DNA of 64,000 bases from Streptococcus pneumoniae (lineage in GTDB: Bacteria > Bacillota > Bacilli > Lactobacillales > Streptococcaceae). The notes beneath the pieces were generated by a model that was not told the DNA's origin, did not search any database, and saw only the letters and a list, made by a program, of their open reading frames with translations. Positions within the stretch are counted from its first letter, which is position 1. The number at the start of each line of letters is the position of its first letter. Below are positions 43,225 through 52,076 of this stretch, piece by piece. Location of the stretch: NCBI RefSeq assembly GCF_001113365.1, contig NZ_CKYA01000006.1, forward strand, positions 1 to 64,000. Reading direction: 5' to 3'. The position numbers were made by a program, and so were the translations under genes.

Positions 43225-44334
43225 ATGGCAACAAAACAAAAAGAAGTAACAACATTTGACGTACAAGTAGCAGAATTTATCCGTAATCATAAGCAAAAAG
43301 GGACAGCAACAGATGATGAAATCAATGCTAGTCTTGTCGTTCCTTTTACCTTGGACGCTGATGGGATTGAAGATCTCTTGCAACGGATTCAGGATGCAGG
43401 AATTTCTATCACAGATAACGAAGGAAATCCAAGTGCGCGTGTTCTTAGCACTGAAGAAGAGCCAGAACTCAGCGATGAGGACTTGATTGGTTCAACTTCG
43501 GCTAAGGTCAATGACCCTGTTCGTATGTACTTGAAAGAAATCGGGGTCGTTCCTCTTTTGACCAATGAAGAGGAAAAAGAGTTAGCACTGGCTGTTGAAG
43601 CGGGTGACATCGAAGCTAAACAACGCCTTGCGGAAGCAAACCTTCGTTTGGTTGTTTCTATAGCCAAACGCTATGTCGGTCGTGGTATGCAGTTCCTTGA
43701 CTTGATTCAAGAAGGAAATATGGGCTTGATGAAGGCTGTTGACAAGTTTGATTATTCTAAAGGATTCAAGTTCTCAACTTACGCAACTTGGTGGATTCGT
43801 CAGGCCATCACTCGTGCTATTGCAGATCAAGCTCGTACTATCCGTATCCCAGTCCACATGGTTGAAACCATCAATAAATTGGTCCGTGAACAGCGGAATC
43901 TCCTTCAAGAATTGGGACAAGATCCGACACCAGAACAGATCGCTGAACGTATGGATATGACACCTGATAAGGTTCGTGAAATCTTGAAGATTGCCCAAGA
44001 ACCGGTATCCCTTGAAACTCCTATCGGTGAAGAGGATGATAGCCATCTTGGAGACTTTATCGAAGATGAAGTGATTGAAAATCCAGTGGATTATACGACT
44101 CGTATCGTCTTGCGTGAGCAGTTGGATGAAGTCTTAGATACTCTTACAGACCGTGAAGAAAATGTTCTGCGTCTACGTTTTGGACTAGATGATGGGAAAA
44201 TGCGCACTCTTGAAGATGTGGGGAAAGTCTTTAACGTGACTCGCGAGCGTATCCGTCAGATTGAAGCTAAAGCTTTGAGAAAACTACGCCAACCAAGTCG
44301 CAGCAAACCGCTTCGTGATTTTATTGAAGACTAA
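43225..44334 (+). CDS. rpoD: Primary sigma factor RpoD (SigA)
   Basis: 369 aa, a short Gram-positive SigA. Region 1.2 (PVRMYLKEIG), region 2.3-2.4 (TYATWWIRQAITRAIADQ, -10 recognition), region 3 and region 4.2 (VTRERIRQIEAKALRKLR, -35 recognition) are all present. Directs core RNA polymerase to housekeeping promoters. Co-transcribed with dnaG and followed closely by a DUF59 gene. Confidence 0.97.
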   Translation: MATKQKEVTTFDVQVAEFIRNHKQKGTATDDEINASLVVPFTLDADGIEDLLQRIQDAGISITDNEGNPSARVLSTEEEPELSDEDLIGSTSAKVNDPVRMYLKEIGVVPLLTNEEEKELALAVEAGDIEAKQRLAEANLRLVVSIAKRYVGRGMQFLDLIQEGNMGLMKAVDKFDYSKGFKFSTYATWWIRQAITRAIADQARTIRIPVHMVETINKLVREQRNLLQELGQDPTPEQIAERMDMTPDKVREILKIAQEPVSLETPIGEEDDSHLGDFIEDEVIENPVDYTTRIVLREQLDEVLDTLTDREENVLRLRFGLDDGKMRTLEDVGKVFNVTRERIRQIEAKALRKLRQPSRSKPLRDFIED

Positions 44335-44348
44335 GAGTGAGGATAAAT

Positions 44349-44678
44349 ATGGCTTATACAGACGAGCAAATTGAAAATATCAAAACACGCATTTTAACAG
44401 CCTTGGAAGAAGTCATCGACCCTGAGTTGGGAATCGATATTGTCAACCTTGGTTTGATTTATGAGATTCGTTTTGACGGTGACACAGGGCAAACAGAGAT
44501 TGATATGACTTTGACAACTATGGGTTGTCCCCTAGCTGACCTTTTGACAGACCAGATTTATGATGCTATGACAGAGGTTCCAGAAGTAACGGATACTGAG
44601 GTTAAGTTAGTTTGGTATCCAGCCTGGACTGTTGAAAAAATGAGTCGCTATGCACGCATTGCCCTAGGAATTAAATAA
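44349..44678 (+). CDS. MIP18/DUF59-family metal-sulfur cluster protein
   Basis: 109 aa from ATG 44349 (GTGAGGAT upstream); a GTG at 44337 is less likely. DUF59/MIP18 family: VIDPELGIDIVNLGLIYEI, MTLTTMGCPL with the conserved Cys, and a C-terminal WYPAWTVEKMS. Relatives (SufT, PaaD-like) assist iron-sulfur cluster assembly or delivery. Follows rpoD by 14 bases and is probably in its transcript. Confidence 0.88.
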   Translation: MAYTDEQIENIKTRILTALEEVIDPELGIDIVNLGLIYEIRFDGDTGQTEIDMTLTTMGCPLADLLTDQIYDAMTEVPEVTDTEVKLVWYPAWTVEKMSRYARIALGIK

Positions 44679-44777
44679 ACATATAAAAGCATGTGAGAGA
44701 TTATTGGAAGAGCGAGGAAATTTCCCCCTCTTTTCCTCTAGTCTCTCCTTTCTTTTGCTGATTTTATTCAAAGAAAA

Positions 44778-44786
44778 TGATATAAT
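44778..44786 (+). promoter_or_regulatory. Extended -10 abutting cpoA
   Basis: TGATATAAT ends seven bases before the ATG at 44794, so transcription should start at or next to the initiation codon; no Shine-Dalgarno fits between. Confidence 0.75.
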
Positions 44787-44793
44787 AGTAGTT

Positions 44794-45837
44794 ATGGAAA
44801 AAAAGAAATTACGCATCAATATGTTGAGTTCAAGTGAGAAAGTAGCAGGACAAGGAGTTTCAGGTGCCTACCGTGAATTAGTTCGTCTTCTTCACCGTGA
44901 TGCTAAGGACCAATTGATTGTTACAGAAAATCTTCCAATCGAGGCAGATGTGACTCACTTTCATACCATTGATTTCCCCTATTATTTATCAACCTTCCAA
45001 AAGAAACGCTCAGGGAGAAAGATTGGCTATGTGCATTTCTTACCTGATACACTTGAGGGAAGTTTGAAAATTCCATTTTTCTTAAAGGGAATTGTGAAAC
45101 GCTATGTATTTTCTTTTTACAACCGGATGGAGCACTTGGTTGTGGTCAATCCGATGTTTATTGAGGATTTGGTGGCAGCGGGTATTCCACGTGAAAAAGT
45201 GACTTATATTCCTAACTTTGTAAACAAGGAAAAATGGCATCCTCTACCACAAGAAGAGGTAGTGAGACTGCGAACAGAGCTAGGTCTTAGTGAAAATCAG
45301 TTTATCGTAGTAGGTGCTGGTCAAGTTCAGAAACGCAAAGGGATTGATGACTTTATCCGTCTGGCTGAGGAACTGCCTCAGATTACCTTTATATGGGCCG
45401 GTGGTTTCTCTTTTGGTGGTATGACAGATGGTTATGAACGCTATAAGAAAATCATGGAGAATCCCCCTAAAAATTTGATGTTTCCAGGCATTGTGTCGCC
45501 AGAGCGGATGCGCGAATTGTATGCCCTAGCGAATCTTTTCTTGTTGCCTAGTTACAATGAACTCTTTCCGATGACGATTTTAGAGGCTGCCAGTTGTGAA
45601 GCTCCGATTATGTTGCGTGATTTGGATCTTTATAAGGTGATTTTGGAGGGAAATTATCGGGCGACAGCAGATAGAGAAGAGATGAAAGAAGCTATTTTGG
45701 AATATCAAGCAAATCCTGCTGCCTTAAAAGACCTCAAAGAAAAGGCTAAGAATATTTCTAGAGAGTATTCTGAAGAGCATCTGTTGCAAATCTGGTTGGA
45801 CTTTTATGAGAAACAAGCCGCTTTAGGGAGAAAGTAA
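44794..45837 (+). CDS. cpoA: Glycolipid galactosyltransferase CpoA
   Basis: 347 aa GT4 retaining glycosyltransferase. C-terminal nucleotide-sugar domain with GAGQVQKRKGIDDF and the E-x7-E motif in NELFPMTILEAASCEAP. By position (paired with a second GT4, just after rpoD and before obgE) it corresponds to pneumococcal CpoA, which adds galactose to glucosyl-diacylglycerol at the membrane; cpoA mutations were linked to beta-lactam resistance. The ATG at 44794 is favoured although no Shine-Dalgarno is present (possible leaderless message). The longer frame from 44704 is upstream noncoding sequence. Confidence 0.85.
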   Translation: MEKKKLRINMLSSSEKVAGQGVSGAYRELVRLLHRDAKDQLIVTENLPIEADVTHFHTIDFPYYLSTFQKKRSGRKIGYVHFLPDTLEGSLKIPFFLKGIVKRYVFSFYNRMEHLVVVNPMFIEDLVAAGIPREKVTYIPNFVNKEKWHPLPQEEVVRLRTELGLSENQFIVVGAGQVQKRKGIDDFIRLAEELPQITFIWAGGFSFGGMTDGYERYKKIMENPPKNLMFPGIVSPERMRELYALANLFLLPSYNELFPMTILEAASCEAPIMLRDLDLYKVILEGNYRATADREEMKEAILEYQANPAALKDLKEKAKNISREYSEEHLLQIWLDFYEKQAALGRK

Positions 45838-45852
45838 AAAGTGAGGTAATCT

Positions 45853-47178
45853 ATGCGAATTGGTTTATTTACAGATACCTATTTTCCTCAGGTTTCTGGT
45901 GTTGCGACCAGTATTCGAACCTTGAAAACAGAACTTGAAAAGCAGGGGCATGCTGTTTTTATCTTTACGACAACAGATAAGGATGTCAATCGTTATGAAG
46001 ATTGGCAAATTATCCGCATTCCAAGTGTTCCTTTCTTTGCTTTTAAGGATCGCCGCTTTGCCTACCGAGGTTTTAGCAAGGCGCTTGAAATTGCTAAACA
46101 ATATCAACTGGATATTATCCACACTCAGACAGAATTTTCTCTTGGCCTGTTGGGGATTTGGATTGCGCGTGAATTGAAGATTCCAGTCATCCATACCTAT
46201 CACACTCAGTACGAAGACTATGTGCATTATATTGCCAAGGGGATGTTGATTCGTCCTAGCATGGTCAAGTACTTAGTAAGAGGTTTCCTGCATGATGTGG
46301 ATGGGGTTATTTGTCCGAGTGAGATTGTCCATGATTTGCTATCTGACTATAAGGTTAAGGTTGAAAAACGTGTCATTCCAACTGGGATTGAATTAGCCAA
46401 GTTTGAACGTCCAGAAATCAAGCAAGAAAATTTGACAGAACTGCGTAGTAAACTAGGGATTCAAGATGATGAAAAGATGTTGCTTAGTCTTTCCAGAATT
46501 TCCTATGAAAAAAATATTCAAGCAGTACTTGCAGCCTTTGCGGATGTTCTGAAAGAAGAAGACAAGGTTAAACTGGTGGTAGCTGGGGATGGGCCTTATC
46601 TGGATGACCTCAAAGAGCAAGCCCAGAAACTAGAGATTCAAGACTCTGTTGTCTTTACAGGGATGATTGCTCCTAGTGAGACGGCTCTTTACTATAAGGC
46701 TGCAGATTTCTTCATCTCTGCATCGACAAGTGAAACGCAGGGTTTGACATATTTGGAAAGCTTGGCCAGTGGGACGCCTGTCATTGCTCACGGAAATCCG
46801 TATCTGGACAATCTCATCAATGACAAGATGTTTGGTACCTTGTATTACGGCGAGCATGATTTGGCTGGAGCCATTTTAGAAGCCCTGATTGCAACGCCAG
46901 ATATGAATGAGCATACCTTATCAGAGAAATTGTATGAGATTTCAGCTGAGAACTTTGGGAAACGAGTGCATGAGTTTTATCTGGATGCCATTATTTCAAA
47001 TAATTTCCAGAAAGATTTGGCTAAAGATGATACGGTCAGTCAGCGTATTTTTAAAACAGTTTTGTATCTTCCGCAAAAGGTGGTTGCTGTGCCCGTAAAA
47101 GGCTCTAGACGCATGCTGAAGGCTTCAAAAACACAGTTGATCAGCATAAGAGATTATTGGAAAGACCATGAAGAATAG
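45853..47178 (+). CDS. Glucosyl-diacylglycerol synthase (GT4)
   Basis: 441 aa GT4 glycosyltransferase. N-terminal acceptor domain MRIGLFTDTYFPQVSGVATS and C-terminal donor domain with LSRISYEKNIQAVL, VVAGDGPYL and the E-x7-E motif STSETQGLTYLESLASGTPV. By position it is the pneumococcal partner of CpoA, transferring glucose to diacylglycerol to make the monoglucosyl lipid that CpoA extends. GTGAGGT precedes the ATG, 15 bases after cpoA. The basic C-terminus (SRRMLKASKTQLISIRDYWK) is suited to membrane association. Confidence 0.85.
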   Translation: MRIGLFTDTYFPQVSGVATSIRTLKTELEKQGHAVFIFTTTDKDVNRYEDWQIIRIPSVPFFAFKDRRFAYRGFSKALEIAKQYQLDIIHTQTEFSLGLLGIWIARELKIPVIHTYHTQYEDYVHYIAKGMLIRPSMVKYLVRGFLHDVDGVICPSEIVHDLLSDYKVKVEKRVIPTGIELAKFERPEIKQENLTELRSKLGIQDDEKMLLSLSRISYEKNIQAVLAAFADVLKEEDKVKLVVAGDGPYLDDLKEQAQKLEIQDSVVFTGMIAPSETALYYKAADFFISASTSETQGLTYLESLASGTPVIAHGNPYLDNLINDKMFGTLYYGEHDLAGAILEALIATPDMNEHTLSEKLYEISAENFGKRVHEFYLDAIISNNFQKDLAKDDTVSQRIFKTVLYLPQKVVAVPVKGSRRMLKASKTQLISIRDYWKDHEE

Positions 47179-47191
47179 AAAGAGGAACAGT

Positions 47192-47383
47192 ATGAAAAAA
47201 CAATTAATGAGAAGCGGTCGTGATAAAAAGATTGCGGGTGTTTGTGCTGGAGTGGCCCATTATCTTGATATGGATCCAACTATCGTTCGCGTAATATGGG
47301 GTGTTCTTGCTTGCTGTTACGGAGCAGGAATTGTAGCTTATATCATTTTATGGATGATTGCACCAGTAGCAACTGACTATTGA
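47192..47383 (+). CDS. PspC-domain small membrane protein
   Basis: 63 aa from ATG 47192 (AGAGGAAC upstream), a single PspC domain: MRSGRDKKIAGVCAGVAHYLDMDPTIVR plus one transmembrane helix (VIWGVLACCYGAGIVAYIILWMIAP). PspC domains relate to the phage-shock membrane-stress response (PspC here is not the choline-binding PspC). Placed right after the glycolipid synthases, consistent with an envelope role. Confidence 0.88.
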   Translation: MKKQLMRSGRDKKIAGVCAGVAHYLDMDPTIVRVIWGVLACCYGAGIVAYIILWMIAPVATDY

Positions 47384-47441
47384 AAACTAGCTCAATTCAT
47401 GCTAAGATAATAGAAAATAGAATGTAACGAAGGAGAGAAAA

Positions 47442-47576
47442 ATGGCATTTGGAGATAATGGAAATCGTAAAAAAACGATGTTTGAGAAAATAACCTTGTT
47501 TATCGTGATTATCATGCTAGTAGCAAGTTTATTGGGAATTTTTGCAACTGCAATTGGTGCCCTCAGTAATCTATAA
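47442..47576 (+). CDS. DUF4044-family small membrane protein
   Basis: 44 aa: MAFGDNGNRKKTMFEKITLF followed by one transmembrane helix (IVIIMLVASLLGIFATAIGAL). The K-x-T-x-FEKIT start and single helix fit DUF4044, a family of tiny Firmicute membrane proteins of unknown function. AAGGAGAG precedes the ATG. A terminator follows, so it closes the cpoA transcript. Confidence 0.8.
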   Translation: MAFGDNGNRKKTMFEKITLFIVIIMLVASLLGIFATAIGALSNL

Positions 47577-47600
47577 AATAGATTCAAGAAAATTTAGTGA

Positions 47601-47623
47601 CTGGGATTTCCCAGCCCTTTTTT
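47601..47623 (+). terminator. Rho-independent terminator before obgE
   Basis: CTGGG and CCCAG with an ATTT loop, then CCCTTTTTT. It sits only 16 bases before the obgE start. Confidence 0.75.
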
Positions 47624-47639
47624 AAAGTGAGAAGAAATA

Positions 47640-48950
47640 ATGAGTATGTTTTTAGATACAGCCAAGATTAAGGTCAAGGCTGGTAATGGTGGTGATGGCA
47701 TGGTTGCCTTTCGCCGTGAAAAATATGTCCCTAATGGCGGTCCTTGGGGCGGTGATGGTGGTCGTGGAGGCAATGTCGTCTTCGTTGTAGATGAAGGTCT
47801 ACGTACCCTCATGGATTTCCGCTATAATCGCCATTTCAAGGCTGATTCTGGTGAGAAAGGAATGACCAAAGGGATGCATGGTCGTGGTGCTGATGACCTT
47901 AGAGTTCGAGTGCCACAAGGTACGACTGTTCGTGATGCTGAGACAGGCAAGGTCTTGACAGATTTGATTGAACATGGTCAAGAATTTATCGTTGCCCACG
48001 GTGGTCGTGGTGGACGTGGAAATATCCGCTTTGCGACACCAAAAAATCCTGCGCCGGAAATCTCTGAAAATGGAGAACCAGGTCAGGAACGTGAGTTACA
48101 ATTAGAACTAAAAATCCTTGCGGATGTCGGTTTGGTTGGTTTCCCATCTGTAGGGAAATCAACACTTCTAAGTGTTATCACCTCAGCTAAACCTAAAATT
48201 GGTGCCTACCACTTTACCACTATTGTACCAAATCTAGGAATGGTTCGTACCCAATCGGGTGAATCCTTTGCAGTGGCGGATCTACCAGGTTTGATTGAAG
48301 GGGCTAGTAAAGGTGTTGGTTTGGGAACCCAGTTCCTCCGCCACATTGAGCGTACACGTGTCATCCTCCATATCATTGATATGTCAGCTAGCGAAGGCCG
48401 TGATCCTTATGAGGACTATCTAGCTATCAATAAAGAGCTGGAGTCTTACAATCTTCGCCTCATGGAGCGTCCACAGATCATTGTAGCCAATAAGATGGAC
48501 ATGCCTGAGAGTCAGGAAAATCTTGAAGAATTCAAGAAGAAATTAGCTGAAAACTACGATGAATTTGAAGAGTTACCAGCTATCTTCCCGATTTCTGGAT
48601 TGACCAAGCAAGGTTTGGCAACGCTCTTGGATGCGACAGCTGAATTGTTAGACAAGACACCAGAATTCTTGCTCTACGACGAGTCAGATATGGAAGAAGA
48701 AGCTTACTATGGATTTGACGAGGAAGAGAAAGCCTTTGAAATTAGCCGTGATGACGATGCGACATGGGTACTTTCTGGTGAAAAACTCATGAAACTCTTT
48801 AATATGACCAACTTTGATCGTGATGAATCTGTCATGAAATTTGCCCGTCAGCTTCGTGGTATGGGGGTTGATGAAACCCTTCGTGCGCGTGGTGCTAAAG
48901 ATGGTGACTTGGTTCGCATTGGTAAATTTGAGTTTGAATTTGTAGACTAG
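47640..48950 (+). CDS. obgE: GTPase ObgE/CgtA
   Basis: 436 aa. Gly-rich Obg fold (about 1-158, KAGNGGDGMVAFRREKYVPNGGP), GTPase domain with GFPSVGKST, ADLPGLIEGASKGVGLG and NKMDMPE, and a C-terminal OCT domain. Essential; acts in 50S ribosome maturation and links GTP/ppGpp levels to growth. GTGAGAAG lies before the ATG. Confidence 0.96.
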   Translation: MSMFLDTAKIKVKAGNGGDGMVAFRREKYVPNGGPWGGDGGRGGNVVFVVDEGLRTLMDFRYNRHFKADSGEKGMTKGMHGRGADDLRVRVPQGTTVRDAETGKVLTDLIEHGQEFIVAHGGRGGRGNIRFATPKNPAPEISENGEPGQERELQLELKILADVGLVGFPSVGKSTLLSVITSAKPKIGAYHFTTIVPNLGMVRTQSGESFAVADLPGLIEGASKGVGLGTQFLRHIERTRVILHIIDMSASEGRDPYEDYLAINKELESYNLRLMERPQIIVANKMDMPESQENLEEFKKKLAENYDEFEELPAIFPISGLTKQGLATLLDATAELLDKTPEFLLYDESDMEEEAYYGFDEEEKAFEISRDDDATWVLSGEKLMKLFNMTNFDRDESVMKFARQLRGMGVDETLRARGAKDGDLVRIGKFEFEFVD

Positions 48951-48959
48951 GAGACTGGT

Positions 48960-49118
48960 ATGGGAGATAAACCGATATCTTTCCGAGATGCGGATGGCAA
49001 TTTTGTTTCCGCCGCAGACGTTTGGAATGAAAAGAAATTGGAAGAACTGTTTAATCGTCTCAATCCAAATCGTGCTCTGAGATTGGCACGAACTAAAAAA
49101 GACAATCCATCTCAGTAA
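48960..49118 (+). CDS. Small conserved streptococcal protein after obgE
   Basis: 52 aa: MGDKPISFRDADGNFVSAAD then a helix (VWNEKKLEELFNRLNPNRALRLAR). Ten bases after obgE, with AGGAGACTGG upstream and a strong terminator downstream, so it is co-transcribed with obgE. No domain is recognised; soluble, with a Lys/Arg-rich end. Confidence 0.75.
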   Translation: MGDKPISFRDADGNFVSAADVWNEKKLEELFNRLNPNRALRLARTKKDNPSQ

Positions 49119-49126
49119 AGAAGCTA

Positions 49127-49159
49127 AAAAATCCCGTGCCTCATCAGACACGGGATTTT
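49127..49159. terminator. Terminator of the obgE operon
   Basis: AAAATCCCGTG and CACGGGATTTT form an 11-bp perfect stem with A and T flanks. Confidence 0.92.
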
Positions 49160-49299
49160 GTGGTACGACGGGATGTATAGCAAACTGAATCTGGAATAGC
49201 ACAGCATATCTTCTAAAATATTGTTATCAATTGATTTGAATTTCAAAATTAAATTGTTTAATTCTTTTTTCACTTTGTTATAGTATATCTGATGTCAAA

Positions 49300-49870
49300 G
49301 TTCTCGGCGAGTCAAATAGCGATTCCCAAGCCTGACTATCGTGAGGTAGCGGATTAAAACGGTCTAGGGATAGACCGTTTTAAGTCTGACGCTGGAAATA
49401 AGAATCGTCAGAGGAAGGAATAGCGAAATCGTGGCTCTACGAACAGGAACGTGATAGTAAGGCGTATATAGTGGATAAGGGGGCTCAAAACTCTAAAGTC
49501 CAAAAAGGTAGTCGTAACCTATATGCGTAAAGCACGAGAGTAATTGAATTCGTACTAAGATTTTCTATTTTCACTGTAACCTTTTAAAGTCCTCATATCT
49601 TGTATACACGAGGAAAGATGTACGACTTATCCCGTGGGGTCTATCACTATAAAGAGAAAACGACAGATAGAAGTGATCCTGAGTCACGGTTATCTTTAAA
49701 ATAGATTGTCTGATAGGATGCTAGCCTGAAAACGTCTTGTTCATGAAATATAGGACGCTATGTATAAAATGCTTCTGTGAACTGAGATAAGGGGGAGAAG
49801 TTCTTGCTAAAATTTAGTTGAACAGCCGTATTCCGATACTTAGATAAGGGAGCTAGTCTTAGCTCCTACT
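49300..49870 (+). other. ORF-less hairpin-rich segment, candidate structured RNA or group II intron relic
   Basis: No frame of 60 codons on either strand from 49203 to 50250. Strong hairpins: CTATC-GTGA-GGTAG (49336-49349) and AAAACGGTCTA-GGGA-TAGACCGTTTT (49356-49381), both with GNRA-type tetraloops; TCTGACG/CGTCAGA (49385-49412); a nested long-range pairing CCCGTG...CACGG around ATCACT/AGTGAT (about 49628-49690); and GGAGCTA-GTCT-TAGCTCC (49849-49866). By eye the composition is less AT-rich than nearby intergenic DNA. Abundant GNRA loops and multi-domain folding suggest a large structured RNA; an intron-like GAACAGCCGTATTCCGA near 49820 recalls the 5' half of group II domain V but its 3' half is missing. 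Identity is unproven. Confidence 0.5.
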
Positions 49871-49916
49871 TGGTTTCAGGGGGCAAAAAAGGGGCAATAG
49901 CGATTCGAGAAAGATT

Positions 49917-50113
49917 ATACTCTTAGAAAATCTCTTCAAACCACGTCAGCGTCGCCTTGCCGTAGGTATAGGTAACTGACTTCGTCAGTTCTATCCACAA
50001 CCTCAAAACAGTGTTTTGAGCTGACTTCGTCAGTTCTATCTACAACCTCAAAGCAGTGTTTTGAGCAGCCTGCGGCTAGTTTCCTAGTTTGCTCTTTGAT
50101 TTTCATTGAGTAT
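49917..50113 (+). repeat. BOX element, A1-B2-C1 type
   Basis: On the plus strand: ATACTCTTAGAAAATCTC, the boxA core CAGCGTCGCCTTGCCGTAG, two boxB units (TGACTTCGTCAGTTCTATC...) and boxC ending TTCATTGAGTATTA. About 197 bp. Confidence 0.94.
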
Positions 50114-50190
50114 TAAGTAATTCAGTTACTAACTCGTCAACTCTGATTTATCCAATAAAATTGAAAAGGATGGAAAAAAGGTTGCATTTA

Positions 50191-50199
50191 TGATATAAT
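50191..50199 (+). promoter_or_regulatory. murA1 extended -10
   Basis: TGATATAAT, about 50 bases before the murA1 start and 78 bases after the BOX. Confidence 0.75.
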
Positions 50200-50249
50200 T
50201 TATTTTAAAGACCTTATTAGAAATCTTGAAAGAGTATTGAAAACTTAGA

Positions 50250-51509
50250 ATGAGAAAAATTGTTATCAATGGTGGATTACCACTACAAGGTGAAATCACT
50301 ATTAGTGGTGCTAAAAATAGTGTTGTGGCCTTAATTCCGGCTATTATCTTGGCTGATGATGTGGTGACTTTGGATTGTGTTCCAGATATTTCGGATGTAG
50401 CGAGTCTTGTCGAAATTATGGAATTGATGGGAGCTACTGTTAAGCGTTATGACGATGTATTGGAGATTGATCCAAGAGGTGTTCAAAATATTCCAATGCC
50501 TTATGGAAAAATCAACAGTCTTCGTGCATCTTACTATTTTTATGGTAGCCTCTTGGGTCGTTTTGGTGAAGCGACAGTTGGTCTACCGGGAGGATGTGAT
50601 CTTGGTCCTCGTCCGATTGACTTACACCTTAAGGCGTTTGAAGCTATGGGTGCCACTGTTAGCTACGAGGGAGATAACATGAAGTTATCTGCTAAAGATA
50701 CAGGACTTCATGGTGCAAGTATTTACATGGATACGGTTAGTGTAGGGGCAACGATCAATACGATGATTGCTGCGGTTAAAGCGAATGGTCGTACTATTAT
50801 TGAAAATGCAGCCCGTGAGCCTGAGATTATTGATGTAGCTACCCTCTTGAATAATATGGGTGCCCATATCCGTGGGGCAGGAACTAATATCATCATTATT
50901 GATGGTGTTGAAAGATTACATGGGACACGTCATCAGGTGATTCCAGATCGTATTGAAGCTGGAACATATATTTCTTTAGCTGCTGCAGTCGGCAAGGGGA
51001 TTCATATAAATAATGTTCTTTACGAACACCTGGAAGGATTTATTGCTAAGCTGGAAGAAATGGGAGTGAGAATGACTGTATCTGAAGACAGCATTTTTGT
51101 CGAAGAGCAGTCTAATTTGAAAGCAATCAATATTAAGACAGCTCCTTACCCAGGCTTTGCAACTGATTTGCAACAACCGCTTACCCCTCTTTTACTAAGA
51201 GCGAATGGTCGTGGTACAATTGTTGATACGATTTACGAAAAACGTGTAAATCATGTTTTTGAACTAGCAAAGATGGATGCGGATATTTCGACAACAAATG
51301 GTCATATTTTGTACACGGGTGGACGTAATTTGCGTGGAGCCAGTGTTAAAGCGACCGACTTAAGAGCTGGTGCAGCTTTGGTTATTGCTGGTTTGATGGC
51401 CGAGGGACAAACTGAAATTACAAATATCGAGTTTATCTTACGTGGATATTCAGATATTATTGAAAAATTACGTAATCTAGGAGCGGATATTACACTTGTT
51501 GAGGATTAA
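50250..51509 (+). CDS. murZ: UDP-GlcNAc 1-carboxyvinyltransferase (MurA1/MurZ)
   Basis: 419 aa EPSP-synthase fold. Catalytic/fosfomycin-target Cys116 in GLPGGCDLGPRP, N-terminal GAKNSVVALIPA, and GYSDIIEKLRNLGADI at the end. Transfers enolpyruvate from PEP to UDP-GlcNAc, the first committed step of peptidoglycan synthesis. Gram-positives have two paralogs; by position this matches pneumococcal MurA1, also called MurZ. Which paralog is dominant cannot be read here. Confidence 0.93.
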   Translation: MRKIVINGGLPLQGEITISGAKNSVVALIPAIILADDVVTLDCVPDISDVASLVEIMELMGATVKRYDDVLEIDPRGVQNIPMPYGKINSLRASYYFYGSLLGRFGEATVGLPGGCDLGPRPIDLHLKAFEAMGATVSYEGDNMKLSAKDTGLHGASIYMDTVSVGATINTMIAAVKANGRTIIENAAREPEIIDVATLLNNMGAHIRGAGTNIIIIDGVERLHGTRHQVIPDRIEAGTYISLAAAVGKGIHINNVLYEHLEGFIAKLEEMGVRMTVSEDSIFVEEQSNLKAINIKTAPYPGFATDLQQPLTPLLLRANGRGTIVDTIYEKRVNHVFELAKMDADISTTNGHILYTGGRNLRGASVKATDLRAGAALVIAGLMAEGQTEITNIEFILRGYSDIIEKLRNLGADITLVED

Positions 51510-51524
51510 ACCGTAGAGGTGTTT

Positions 51525-52076
51525 ATGAATATTTGGACCAAATTAGCAATGTTTTCTTTTTTTGAAACGGATCGCTTGTATTTGCGTCCTTTCTTTTTTA
51601 GTGATAGTCAAGACTTCCATGAGATAGCCTCAAATCCAGAAAATCTTCAATTTATTTTCCCGACTCAGGCAAGTCTGGAAGAAAGTCAATATGCACTGAC
51701 CAATTACTTTATGAAGTCCCCTTTGGGAGTATGGGCTATTTGTGACCAGAAAACTGAAAAAATGATTGGTTCTGTTAAGTTTGAAAAGTTAGATGAAATC
51801 AAAAAAGAAGCTGAGCTTGGCTATTTTTTGAGAAAAGATGCTTGGTCGCAAGGATTTATGACAGAAGTTGTTAGAAAAATTTGTCAGCTTTCTTTTGAGG
51901 AATTTGGATTAAAACAATTATCTATCATTACCCATCTTGAAAATGAATCTAGTCAACGGGTTGCCCTTAAGTCTGGATTCCGTTTGTTTCGTCAGTTTAA
52001 AGGAAGTGATCGCTACACAAGAAAAATGCGGGATTATCTTGAATTTCGGTATGTAAAAGGAGAATTCAATGAGTAA
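51525..52076 (+). CDS. GNAT-family N-acetyltransferase (RimJ/RimL type)
   Basis: 183 aa from ATG 51525 with AGAGGTG upstream; a GTG at 51519 overlaps that site. Typical RimJ/RimL-like acetyltransferase: ETDRLYLRPFFFSDSQDFHEIAS, ELGYFLRKDAWSQGFMTEVV (acetyl-CoA loop) and NESSQRVALKSGF. Substrate unknown (ribosomal protein N-terminus or small molecule). Its 3' end overlaps spxR by 8 bases, so the two are coupled. Confidence 0.88.
   Translation: MNIWTKLAMFSFFETDRLYLRPFFFSDSQDFHEIASNPENLQFIFPTQASLEESQYALTNYFMKSPLGVWAICDQKTEKMIGSVKFEKLDEIKKEAELGYFLRKDAWSQGFMTEVVRKICQLSFEEFGLKQLSIITHLENESSQRVALKSGFRLFRQFKGSDRYTRKMRDYLEFRYVKGEFNE

Noticed and set aside
49867..49900. Short plus-strand frame ending QGAKKGQ-stop as a second integrase tail
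   Set aside because: Only about ten codons are open and the match is weak, unlike the clear tail at 20265-20321.
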